From Streptomyces sp. ST2-7A (lineage in GTDB: Bacteria > Actinomycetota > Actinomycetes > Streptomycetales > Streptomycetaceae): a stretch of 54,471 bases of DNA. Each line of letters starts with the position of its first letter. The first letter of the stretch is position 1. Below are positions 8,855 through 16,284 of the stretch, piece by piece. The stretch covers positions 1 through 54,471 of the forward strand of contig NZ_JAJUWS010000044.1 in NCBI RefSeq assembly GCF_021390475.1. Direction: 5' to 3'. Below the pieces are notes generated by a model. It was not told the DNA's origin. It did not search any database and saw nothing but the letters and a program-made list of their open reading frames with translations. The position numbers and the translations under genes are program-made.

Positions 8855-8960
8855 CCGGCCCGCGCGGTCACTTCCCGCCGCCCGCCCGCGCGGACGCGTT
8901 CTCCCCGCCGCCCGCCCGCGCGGTCACTTCCTCCCCGCCGGCCGCTTGCGCGGTCGCGTC
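8855..8960 (-). repeat. 30-bp tandem repeat at the sufU 3' end
   Basis: Four imperfect copies of a 30-bp GC-rich unit cover the last codons of sufU and run past its stop. In protein they give a 10-residue repeat with the core TARAGGGE. The copy nearest the stop is 4 nt shorter than its neighbour. That shortening shifts the frame and brings TGA into frame at 8868-8870. Confidence 0.8.
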
Positions 8961-9374
8961 CTTCCAGGCCATCCAGCCCAGCAGTGCGCACTTCACCCGC
9001 GCCGGGTACTTCGACACCCCGGCGAAGGCGACGGCGTCCTGGAGGATCTCCTCCATCTCGTCGTCCGGCTCGAGCCGCCCCCTGGACTGCATCAGCTCCA
9101 GGAAGGACTCCTGCACCCGCCGCGCGTCGGCGATCGTCGTGCCGACCAGCAGTTCGTTCAGGACCGAGGCACCCGCCTGGCTGATGGAACAGCCCTGGCC
9201 CTCGTAGCTGATGTCCGCGATGGTGTCGCCGTCCAGCCGGACTCGCAGGGTGATCTCGTCACCGCAGGTCGGGTTGACGTGGTGGACCTCGGCGTCCCCC
9301 TCACGCAGGCCCCGGCCGCGCGGGTTCTTGTAATGGTCCAGGATCACGTCCTGGTACATCGATTCCAACTTCAT
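8868..9374 (-). CDS. sufU: Fe-S assembly protein SufU
   Basis: A 168-residue SufU-type protein that accepts sulfur from SufS and passes it to the SufBCD scaffold. The conserved cysteines are C37 (NPTCGDE), C62 (GQGCSIS) and C129 (RVKCALLGW); with D39 they form the usual zinc site. The SufU-specific insertion between the second and third cysteines (FLELMQSRGRLEPDD) is present. After residue 138 the protein becomes a Gly/Ala/Arg/Glu low-complexity tail coded by a 30-bp tandem repeat, which is not part of the fold. It lies 90 bp after sufS within the operon. Confidence 0.93.
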   Translation of the reverse strand: MKLESMYQDVILDHYKNPRGRGLREGDAEVHHVNPTCGDEITLRVRLDGDTIADISYEGQGCSISQAGASVLNELLVGTTIADARRVQESFLELMQSRGRLEPDDEMEEILQDAVAFAGVSKYPARVKCALLGWMAWKDATAQAAGGEEVTARAGGGENASARAGGGK

Positions 9375-9464
9375 CGCGTCATCCTCGCGCTCCGGCCACG
9401 ACCCCGTCGGGTCGCACCGCTGTCACGGACGGTGGGGCACCCGACCCATCGGATGCCCGTGGCG

Positions 9465-10721
9465 TCAACCGAAGAAGTCGCGGACATGTTCCAGACCCTC
9501 GACCAACGCGTCCACCTCACCCGGTGTGGAGTACAGGTAGAAGGAGGCCCGGGTGGTCGCCGGCACCCCGTAGCGCAGGCACACGGGACGGGCGCAGTGG
9601 TGTCCGACGCGCACCGCGATCCCCAGCTCGTCGAGCACCTGCCCCACGTCGTGGGGGTGGATGTCCCCCAACGTGAAGGAGATCGACGCGCTCCGGTCCC
9701 GGATGTCGGTCGGGCCGATGATCCGCAGGTCGGGCACGGAGGCCAGCCGCTCCAGGGCGTAGGCGGTGATCGCGTGCTCGTGGGCCTCGATCCGCTCCAT
9801 CCCGATGCCGGACAGGTAGTCGATGGCCGCGCCCAGTCCGACCGCCTGCGCGATCGGCGGGGTGCCCGCCTCGAACTTGTACGGGGCCGGGGCGTAGGTG
9901 GAGGAGCTCATCGAGACGGTCTCGATCATCTCCCCGCCGCCCAGGAACGGCGGCAGATCCTCCAGCAGCTCCTGCCGACCCCACAACACGCCGATGCCGG
10001 TGGGACCGCACATCTTGTGACCGGTGAAGGCGACGAAGTCGGCCTGCAGCGCCTGCACGTCCAGCACCTGGTGCGGTGCCGCCTGCGAGGCGTCGATGAG
10101 CACCAGCGCGCCGACCTCCTGGGCCCGGCGCACGATGGTCTCCACCGGGTTGACGGTGCCCAGGATGTTGGAGACCAGCACGAACGAGACGATCTTGGTC
10201 CGTTCGGTGATGACCTCCTCGATGTTGGAGAGGTCGAGGCGGCCGTCGTCGGTGAGACCGAACCACCGCAGGGTCGCGCCGGTGCGCTGCGACAGCAGCT
10301 GCCAGGGCACGATGTTGGAGTGGTGCTCCATCTCGGTGATGACGATCTCGGTGCGCTCGTCCACCCGGTAGGGGTCGTCCGCCCAGCCCAGCATGTTGGC
10401 GACGAGGTTCAACGACTCCGAGGCGTTCTTGGTGAAGATCACCTCGTCACGGCTGGGCGCGTTGATGAAGGCCGCGACCCGGTCACGGGCGCCCTCGTAC
10501 AGCGCCGTGGCCTCCTCGGCGAGCACGTGTACGCCACGGTGGACATTGGCGTTGTGCCGCTCGTAATACGTGGTGAGGGCGTCCAGCACCTGGCGCGGCT
10601 TCTGCGAGGTCGCCGCGTTGTCCAGGTAGACCAGGCGCCGACCGTCGTGGACCGTGCGGTCCAGAGCGGGGAAGTCCTTGCGGATCGCCTCGGTGTCGAG
10701 GAGGCCGGTCAGCTGCGTCAC
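9465..10721 (-). CDS. sufS: cysteine desulfurase SufS
   Basis: A PLP-dependent group II cysteine desulfurase, 418 residues, that releases sulfur from cysteine as a persulfide for Fe-S assembly. The PLP lysine is K236 in FTGHKMCGP, preceded by the PLP-contact LIDASQAAPH (208-217). The catalytic cysteine is C376 in RVGHHCARP. HHSNIVPW and NILGTVNP are typical of SufS. The GTG start at 10721 has AAAGGAGG just upstream. It is separated from sufC by 123 bp holding two stem-loops, so it may be made at a different level from sufC. Confidence 0.96.
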   Translation of the reverse strand: MTQLTGLLDTEAIRKDFPALDRTVHDGRRLVYLDNAATSQKPRQVLDALTTYYERHNANVHRGVHVLAEEATALYEGARDRVAAFINAPSRDEVIFTKNASESLNLVANMLGWADDPYRVDERTEIVITEMEHHSNIVPWQLLSQRTGATLRWFGLTDDGRLDLSNIEEVITERTKIVSFVLVSNILGTVNPVETIVRRAQEVGALVLIDASQAAPHQVLDVQALQADFVAFTGHKMCGPTGIGVLWGRQELLEDLPPFLGGGEMIETVSMSSSTYAPAPYKFEAGTPPIAQAVGLGAAIDYLSGIGMERIEAHEHAITAYALERLASVPDLRIIGPTDIRDRSASISFTLGDIHPHDVGQVLDELGIAVRVGHHCARPVCLRYGVPATTRASFYLYSTPGEVDALVEGLEHVRDFFG

Positions 10722-10746
10722 GCCCCCTCCTTTCGGTAGCTCGCGG

Positions 10747-10773
10747 GGCCCGTCCCGCGGTACGGGACGGGCC
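10747..10773 (-). promoter_or_regulatory. intercistronic stem-loop between sufC and sufS
   Basis: Perfect 11-bp arms (10747-10757 and 10763-10773) with a 5-nt loop. It is 26 bp upstream of the sufS start, close enough to affect read-through or mRNA processing. Confidence 0.55.
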
Positions 10774-10787
10774 GCTTCGGTTTCGGT

Positions 10788-10815
10788 GTCCCGACGACCG
10801 ATCGGTCGTCGGGAC
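10788..10815. promoter_or_regulatory. 28-bp perfect palindrome between sufC and sufS
   Basis: Every base of 10788-10801 pairs with 10802-10815, with no central spacer. It could be an RNA hairpin (partial terminator or processing site) or a DNA-binding site for a dimeric protein. Position alone does not decide. Confidence 0.5.
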
Positions 10816-10844
10816 GCCCCCGCGGCGCGGGGCCGCGCGGGGAC

Positions 10845-11609
10845 TCACGCGGAGGCGCTGCCCTTGACGTAGCGCTCGTAGCCCTCGGCCTCCAGCTGGT
10901 CGGCCAGCTCGGGGCCGCCGGACTCCACGATCCGCCCCCTGGTGAAGACGTGCACGTGGTCGGGCTTGATGTACCGCAGGATACGGGTGTAGTGGGTGAT
11001 CAGCAGGGTGCCGACCTCACCGCCCTCCCGGACCCGGTTGACGCCGTCCGAGACCACCCGCAGGGCGTCGATGTCCAGGCCGGAGTCGGTCTCGTCGAGG
11101 ACCGCGATCTTCGGCTTGAGCAGCTCCAGCTGGAGGATCTCGTGGCGCTTCTTCTCACCGCCGGAGAAACCCTCGTTGACGTTGCGCTCGGCGAAGGAGG
11201 GGTCCATCTCCAGCCGGGCCATCGCCTCCTTGACCTCCTTGATCCAGGTCCGCAGCTTCGGGGCCTCGCCCCGGATCGCGGTGGCGGAGGTGCGCAGGAA
11301 GTTGGAGACCGAGACGCCGGGCACCTCGACCGGGTACTGCATGGCGAGGAAGACGCCGGCGCGGGCCCGCTCGTCCACCGACATCTCCAGCACGTCCTCC
11401 CCGTCGAGGGTGACGGTGCCGCCGGTGACGGTGTACTTCGGGTGACCGGCGAGGGAGTACGCCAGGGTGGACTTGCCGGAGCCGTTGGGCCCCATGATGG
11501 CGTGGGTCTCGCCCTGCTTCACGGTCAGGTCGACGCCCCGCAGGATCTCGGTGGAGCCGGTCTCGGTCTCGACGGAGACGTGCAGGTCGTGGATCTCAAG
11601 CGTTGCCAT
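10845..11609 (-). CDS. sufC: SUF scaffold ATPase SufC
   Basis: An ABC-type ATPase, 254 residues, that drives Fe-S assembly on SufBCD in the cytoplasm. Walker A is GPNGSGKST (40-48), the signature is FSGGEKKR (148-155) and Walker B is IAVLDETD (168-175). The EILQLELLKPK and LDETDSGLDIDAL segments are specific to SufC. The ATG at 11609 is 7 bp after the Rieske gene stop, so translation is probably linked. Confidence 0.97.
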   Translation of the reverse strand: MATLEIHDLHVSVETETGSTEILRGVDLTVKQGETHAIMGPNGSGKSTLAYSLAGHPKYTVTGGTVTLDGEDVLEMSVDERARAGVFLAMQYPVEVPGVSVSNFLRTSATAIRGEAPKLRTWIKEVKEAMARLEMDPSFAERNVNEGFSGGEKKRHEILQLELLKPKIAVLDETDSGLDIDALRVVSDGVNRVREGGEVGTLLITHYTRILRYIKPDHVHVFTRGRIVESGGPELADQLEAEGYERYVKGSASA

Positions 11610-11616
11610 GGGGAAC

Positions 11617-11973
11617 TCAGGACTCCTGGGTGACGGAGACGAGCACGGCTGCGCCGGGGCCGTCTCCTTCGATCTTGACAGGGTATACGGGAATGGGGCG
11701 CGAGGCCGGGGGCCCGGAGGGCTGCCCGGTCCGCAGGTCGAACATGGAACCGTGGAGCCAGCACTCGATCATGCAGTCCTCCACCTCGCCCTCGGAGAGC
11801 GATACGTTGGCGTGCGAGCAGATGTCGTGCACGGCGAAGACCTCGCCCCCGGTGCGCACGACGGAGATCGGCACGCCCTCGATCTCCACGCGGTGGGGGG
11901 TGTCCTCCCCGAGGTCCCCCAGCGCGCAGGCCTTCACGAAGCTCTCGGTGTTCCCGGCGGGCACGGCGCTCAT
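11617..11973 (-). CDS. Rieske-type [2Fe-2S] ferredoxin of the SUF operon
   Basis: A 118-residue small Rieske protein. The cluster ligands are C52 and H54 (CSH) and C71 and H74 (CWLH), followed by GSMFDLRTG. It resembles the ferredoxin component of non-heme dioxygenases, but its place inside the SUF operon suggests electron supply for Fe-S assembly or use as an acceptor protein. Its ATG overlaps the sufD stop as ATGA (11970-11973), and sufC begins 7 bp after its stop. This gene is regularly found here in actinobacterial SUF operons. Confidence 0.93.
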   Translation of the reverse strand: MSAVPAGNTESFVKACALGDLGEDTPHRVEIEGVPISVVRTGGEVFAVHDICSHANVSLSEGEVEDCMIECWLHGSMFDLRTGQPSGPPASRPIPVYPVKIEGDGPGAAVLVSVTQES

Positions 11974-13151
11974 CCGATGGACGCCTCGAGCTCGGCCTCC
12001 AGCTTGGCCACCAGCCGCTCCTCCACGTCCGGGACGCCGATGCGCTGCACCAGCTCGGCGAAGAAGCCGCGGACGACCAGGCGGCGGGCCTCCTCGGTCG
12101 GGATGCCCCGCGAGGTGAGGTAGAAGAGCTGCTCGTCGTCGAAACGGCCGGTGGCGGAGGCGTGGCCGGCACCGACGATCTCGCCGGTCTCGATCTCCAG
12201 GTTGGGCACCGAGTCGACCCGGGCACCGTCGGTCAGGACGAGGTTCCGGTTGAGCTCGTAGGTGTCGGTGCCGGTGGCGGCCGCGCGGATCAGCACGTCG
12301 CCGATCCACACCGCGTGCGCGTCACGCCCCTGCAGGGCGCCCTTGTAGGCGACGTCGCTGCGGCAGTTCGGGGCGCCGTGGTCGACGAACAGCCGGTGCT
12401 CGTGGTGCTGGCCGTTGTCGGTGAAGTACAGCCCGTAGAACTCCGCCTCGCCGCCGGGGCCGGTGTAGGTGACGCGCGGGTGCAGCCGCACCAGGTCACC
12501 GCCGAAGGTGACGACCACCGAGGTGAAGCGGGCGTCCCGGCCGACCAGCGTGTTGTGTTGGGAGCAGTGCACGGCGGTGTCGTCCCAGTCCTGGACGGAG
12601 ACGACGGTGAGCTTGGCGCCGTCACCGACGACGAACTCGACGTTGGCCGCCCGCACGGTGTCACCGGTGTGGTCCAGAACGATGATCGCCTCGGCGAAGG
12701 GCTCCAGCTCGAAGACGGTGTGACCGAAGGTGACCCCGCCCTCGCCGTGCAGCGAGATCCGGATCGGCTCTGTGAGGACGCGCTCCTTCGCCACCGTGAC
12801 CACGGTGGCGCTCTCGAAGGAACTGTAGGCGCGGGCGGCGACCCGGTCGACCGGCTTGCCGGCACGGCCGAGGCGGGCGTCGTCGCGTCCCACCCGCTCG
12901 ACGGTCACGCCGTCGGGGGCGGTGATGTCGAACTTGACGGAACCGGCCGGGTCGGTCGGCTCGTCGTGCAGGCCGCGCAGGCGCTCGAGCGGGGTGAAGC
13001 GCCATTCCTCCTCGCGGCCCCGGGGCACCGGGAAGTCGGCCACATCGAAGGACGGCGGCGCACTCATCCGGGTGGCCACGGTGGAATCCGCGGCCACCGC
13101 GATGGATCCGGTGGTGGTGGCACCGGCCGGAAGGGTCTGGGCCTCAGCCAT
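11970..13151 (-). CDS. sufD: SUF scaffold subunit SufD
   Basis: A 393-residue partner of SufB and SufC in the Fe-S scaffold. The N-terminal part reads REEEWRFTPLERLRG, a SufD hallmark. The middle is the beta-helix core, and the C-terminal region has RNLVLTDGARVDSVPNLEIET and FYLTSRGIPTEEARRLVVRGF, shared with SufB. The start ATG is at 13151. It lies 169 bp after sufB, and that gap contains two hairpins. It is tightly coupled to the Rieske gene downstream. Confidence 0.96.
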   Translation of the reverse strand: MAEAQTLPAGATTTGSIAVAADSTVATRMSAPPSFDVADFPVPRGREEEWRFTPLERLRGLHDEPTDPAGSVKFDITAPDGVTVERVGRDDARLGRAGKPVDRVAARAYSSFESATVVTVAKERVLTEPIRISLHGEGGVTFGHTVFELEPFAEAIIVLDHTGDTVRAANVEFVVGDGAKLTVVSVQDWDDTAVHCSQHNTLVGRDARFTSVVVTFGGDLVRLHPRVTYTGPGGEAEFYGLYFTDNGQHHEHRLFVDHGAPNCRSDVAYKGALQGRDAHAVWIGDVLIRAAATGTDTYELNRNLVLTDGARVDSVPNLEIETGEIVGAGHASATGRFDDEQLFYLTSRGIPTEEARRLVVRGFFAELVQRIGVPDVEERLVAKLEAELEASIG

Positions 13152-13226
13152 GGCAGTCGTCGTGCTCGCTTTCTGGGTCTGCGGGTCGGCGCCGTCGGCG
13201 CGGCGGGCGGTCGGCGAAGGGTTCTG

Positions 13227-13298
13227 CCCCGGGCGGGTGCCCGGGGTCCCGGCCGGGGCGGCCCGATGGGGGCGGTCACCTGCGCGATGGCCGCCCCC
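13227..13298 (-). promoter_or_regulatory. two intercistronic hairpins between sufB and sufD
   Basis: One hairpin has perfect 8-bp arms and a 4-nt loop (13227-13246). The second has 8-bp arms at 13268-13275 and 13291-13298 with a 15-nt loop. They fill most of the 169-bp gap and could attenuate read-through or protect the sufB mRNA end. Confidence 0.45.
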
Positions 13299-13320
13299 TC
13301 GGACCGGGAGCCGGACGGCG

Positions 13321-14742
13321 TCAGCCGACCGCGCCCTCCATCTGCAATTCGATCAGGCGGTTGAGCTCCAGCGCGTACTCCATCGGCAGCTCCTTGGCGA
13401 TCGGCTCGACGAAGCCGCGCACGATCATCGCCATCGCCTCGTCCTCGGACATGCCCCGACTCATCAGGTAGAAGAGCTGGTCGTCGCTGACCTTCGAGAC
13501 GGTCGCCTCGTGCCCCATCGTGACGTCGTCCTCGCGGACGTCCACGTAGGGGTAGGTGTCGGAACGGGAGATCGTGTCCACCAGCAGCGCGTCGCAGAGC
13601 ACGCTGGACTTCGAGCCCTCCGCGCCCTCGGCGATCTCGATCAGACCCCGGTAGGAGGTCCGGCCGCCGCCGCGGGCCACCGACTTGGAGACGATGTTGG
13701 AGGAGGTGCGGGGCGCCATGTGGACCATCTTGGCGCCGGCGTCCTGGTGCTGACCCTCGCCGGCGAAGGCGATCGAGAGGGTCTCGCCCTTGGCGTGCTC
13801 ACCCATCAGGTAGACGGCCGGGTACTTCATGGTGACCTTGGAGCCGATGTTGCCGTCGACCCACTCCATGGTGGCGCCCTCGTAGGCCACCGCCCGCTTG
13901 GTCACCAGGTTGTACACGTTGTTCGACCAGTTCTGGATCGTCGTGTAGCGGCAGCGACCGCCCTTCTTGACGATGATCTCCACGACCGCCGAGTGCAGCG
14001 AGTCGGACTGGTAGATCGGGGCGGTGCAGCCCTCGACGTAGTGGACGTAGGCGTCCTCGTCCACGATGATCAGGGTCCGCTCGAACTGGCCCATGTTCTC
14101 GGTGTTGATCCGGAAGTAGGCCTGCAGCGGGATGTCCACGTGGACGCCCTTGGGCACGTAGATGAACGAGCCGCCCGACCACACCGCGGTGTTCAGCGCG
14201 GCGAACTTGTTGTCGCCGGTCGGGATGACGGTCCCGAAGTGCTCGCGGAAGGTCTCCGGGTGCTCCCGCAGGGCGGTGTCGGTGTCCAGGAACAGGACGC
14301 CCTGCTTCTCCAGGTCCTCGCGGATCTGGTGGTAGACCACCTCGGACTCGTACTGGGCGGCGACGCCGGCGACCAGACGCTGCTTCTCCGCCTCCGGGAT
14401 GCCCAGCCTGTCGTAGGTGTTCTTGATGTCCTCGGGCAGGTCCTCCCAGGAGGTGGCCTGCTTCTCGGTGGAGCGGACGAAGTACTTGATGTTCTCGAAG
14501 TCGATGCCGCTGAGGTCGGACCCCCAGTTGGGCATGGGCTTCTTCCCGAACAGCTTCAGCGCCTTCAGCCGGAGCGCGAGCATCCACTCCGGCTCGGACT
14601 TCTTCGCCGAGATGTCGCGAACGACGTCCTCGGAGAGGCCGCGCCGGGCGGAGGCGCCGGCGGCGTCGGAGTCGGCCCAGCCGTACTCGTAGGTGCCCAG
14701 ACCCTCCAGTTCGGGGTGAGCGGTCTCCGTGGGGAGCGTCAT
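13321..14742 (-). CDS. sufB: SUF scaffold subunit SufB
   Basis: A 473-residue core scaffold on which Fe-S clusters are built, working with SufC and SufD in the cytoplasm. Hallmarks are EPEWMLALRLKALK and KPMPNWGSDL near the N-terminus, SGGSFIYVPKGV and QAYFRINTENMGQFERT in the beta-helix core, YVEGCTAPIY with its cysteine, and DDQLFYLMSRGMSEDEA near the end. The length is usual for actinobacterial SufB without an intein. Its ATG overlaps the sufR stop as ATGA (14739-14742), so the repressor and the first assembly gene are translated in coupled fashion. Confidence 0.97.
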   Translation of the reverse strand: MTLPTETAHPELEGLGTYEYGWADSDAAGASARRGLSEDVVRDISAKKSEPEWMLALRLKALKLFGKKPMPNWGSDLSGIDFENIKYFVRSTEKQATSWEDLPEDIKNTYDRLGIPEAEKQRLVAGVAAQYESEVVYHQIREDLEKQGVLFLDTDTALREHPETFREHFGTVIPTGDNKFAALNTAVWSGGSFIYVPKGVHVDIPLQAYFRINTENMGQFERTLIIVDEDAYVHYVEGCTAPIYQSDSLHSAVVEIIVKKGGRCRYTTIQNWSNNVYNLVTKRAVAYEGATMEWVDGNIGSKVTMKYPAVYLMGEHAKGETLSIAFAGEGQHQDAGAKMVHMAPRTSSNIVSKSVARGGGRTSYRGLIEIAEGAEGSKSSVLCDALLVDTISRSDTYPYVDVREDDVTMGHEATVSKVSDDQLFYLMSRGMSEDEAMAMIVRGFVEPIAKELPMEYALELNRLIELQMEGAVG

Positions 14743-15635
14743 GCGGGGTTCCTCCCGGCAGTACGTGGTGATGCGGTCTTCGTGGTGGTGTTCGGTGCGG
14801 TTCCCGGGCCGCCGGGGGCGGCCCCGGTGGGTCTCCCGCCGCGGGACGGGGACCGGGCCGCGTGCCGATGATGGTCACGCGGTTGGTCCCCGGGTGTGGT
14901 GGACGGCACGAACGTGGTGCAGACCCCGTCGCCGTGGGCGATGGTGGCCAGCCGCTGCACGTGGGTGCCGAGCAGGCGGGAGAAGACCTCGGTCTCCGCC
15001 TCGCACAGCTGCGGGAAGCGCTCGGCGGCGTGGGCCACCGGGCAATGGTGTTGGCACAGCTGCTCGCCGCCCGGCGCGGGGGCCGAGCGGGCGGCGGCCG
15101 CGAAGCCGTCCCGGCTGAGCGCGGTGGCCAGGGCTGCGGTGCGGCGGTGCGGTTCGGCCCGTTCGATCTCGGCGCGGTAGCGCTCGGCGAGTGCGGCGGC
15201 ACGGGCCCGGGCGAAGGCGAGCACGGCGGCCTCGCCCAGCTCGCCGCCACCGGCGCCGCGGGCGATCCACCACAGGGCGTCGACGGCCAGCTGGTCGTAG
15301 GCCTGCTCGAAGGACTCCCGGCCCTCGTCGGTCAACGCGAACACCCTCGCGGGACGGCCGCGCCCCCGGGCGCCGCGGACCCGGCGCTCGCGCGCCTCCA
15401 CCATCCGGTCGGCGGTGAGCGCGTCGAGGTGTCGGCGAACGGCGGCCTGGGTGAGACCCAGCCGTTCGGCCAGCTCGGCGGCGCTGGAGGGACCGTGGTC
15501 GAGTATGGAGCGGGCCACCCGGTCACGGGTGCCGTGCTGCTCCTCGGAGGCGGACAGGCCGGGGTGCGGGGCCTCGGTGGTCGCGTCGACCGACCGGCTT
15601 CCCTCCCGCTGGGCGTGCTCGCTCCGGTTTTTCAC
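14739..15635 (-). CDS. sufR: SufR-type Fe-S sensing transcriptional regulator
   Basis: A 298-residue winged-helix regulator. The helix-turn-helix is at about 40-80 (GPSSAAELAERLGLTQAAVRRHLDAL, in two stretches). The effector domain has four cysteines, C194, C198, C211 and C239, that can hold a [4Fe-4S] cluster. The cluster-loaded form is expected to repress the operon when Fe-S supply is enough. The GTG start at 15635 gives the known N-terminus type but has no Shine-Dalgarno, so the mRNA may be leaderless. A CAAC-N6-GTTG site lies over the start codon. After C239 there is an unusual ~50-residue low-complexity tail rich in Pro, Thr, Gly and Arg. Confidence 0.9.
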   Translation of the reverse strand: MKNRSEHAQREGSRSVDATTEAPHPGLSASEEQHGTRDRVARSILDHGPSSAAELAERLGLTQAAVRRHLDALTADRMVEARERRVRGARGRGRPARVFALTDEGRESFEQAYDQLAVDALWWIARGAGGGELGEAAVLAFARARAAALAERYRAEIERAEPHRRTAALATALSRDGFAAAARSAPAPGGEQLCQHHCPVAHAAERFPQLCEAETEVFSRLLGTHVQRLATIAHGDGVCTTFVPSTTPGDQPRDHHRHAARSPSRGGRPTGAAPGGPGTAPNTTTKTASPRTAGRNPA

Positions 15636-15648
15636 AACACCATTGTTG
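15635..15648 (-). promoter_or_regulatory. SufR-type operator (CAAC-N6-GTTG) over the sufR start
   Basis: The sequence fits the CAAC-N6-GTTG inverted repeat described for cyanobacterial SufR. It touches the first base of the GTG start and overlaps a possible -10 (AACAAT, 15642-15647), which stands 18 bp from TTGCCC (15666-15671). Binding here would block initiation of the whole SUF operon. Confidence 0.6.
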
Positions 15649-15702
15649 CGTAATTCGCCGGCGGCGGGCAAGCCGGCCCCTCGCGAGCCGGAATGCCGTG
15701 CG

Positions 15703-15721
15703 TCACGTAAGGCATGCCTAA
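15703..15721 (-). promoter_or_regulatory. possible iron-box-like site upstream of sufR
   Basis: On the minus strand this 19-mer begins TTAGG and has a central 10-bp palindrome. By hand count it matches 12 of 19 positions of the DtxR/IdeR/DmdR iron box. It is about 70 bp upstream of the sufR start. This is a weak match and could be chance. Confidence 0.3.
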
Positions 15722-16263
15722 CCGGAGGGGCGCGCACCCGGTCCCGGGACGCGCGCCGCCCCTCCCCCGCCGGGGCGCCGGCGACGGAGCCGGGAGGCCC
15801 GGGACGCGGACACCGGTGGCCGGGGCGCGATTCGACCGGTGGGACGGAGCCGTCGGCGGCCCGCCGGCGCCCCGCGAAGGACCCCGGCATGATTCCACAC
15901 CGTCCTCCCCGGGCGTGCCACGGCCTCCGGGACGGGGGAGTCCGGGGCGGGCCCCGAAAGGCCGGTTCCCGGACAGGGGGACCGGCCGGGGAACCCCGGG
16001 TGCCGGCCGGTGGCACGGGAGGGTCGGGGACCCTCGCGGAACAGTCGGTGCGCGGAGAGGGCCGCAACCGACTCCGGGACGGCTCCGGCACCGACGCGGG
16101 TTCGGCGCGGGCCGGTGGGGCCGGGCGCGGGGACCGCCGACCGGGAGAACCGTGCCCCCGGTGCCGTCCGCCCGGCGACGCCGTACGCCGGTGCCGGACG
16201 CCGGTGCCGACGGGGCGGGGAGGGACGGCGGGGCGCGGCACGCTTCCGCCGGGGCGCGGGAGC
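15722..16263. other. non-coding stretch between sufR and the lacI gene
   Basis: No believable gene is seen. Open frames here are long only because of the high GC content, and their products are Arg/Gly/Pro-rich with no family motif on either strand. It separates the conserved SUF operon from the accessory island and may be a junction. Confidence 0.5.
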
Positions 16264-16283
16264 CCGGCCCCGGCCGGGGCCGG
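16264..16283 (-). terminator. palindrome just after lacI, probable terminator
   Basis: A 20-bp perfect palindrome starts 2 bp after the lacI stop on the minus strand. Confidence 0.5.
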
Positions 16284-16284
16284 A

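Noticed and set aside
8868..8870. sufU TGA as a recoded or read-through stop
   Set aside because: No selenocysteine-type structure is visible and read-through in this frame would not reach the sufT overlap; a 4-nt repeat contraction explains it better.
8855..8960. CRISPR-like array at the sufU end
   Set aside because: The 30-bp units are directly adjacent without spacers and lie inside a coding frame.
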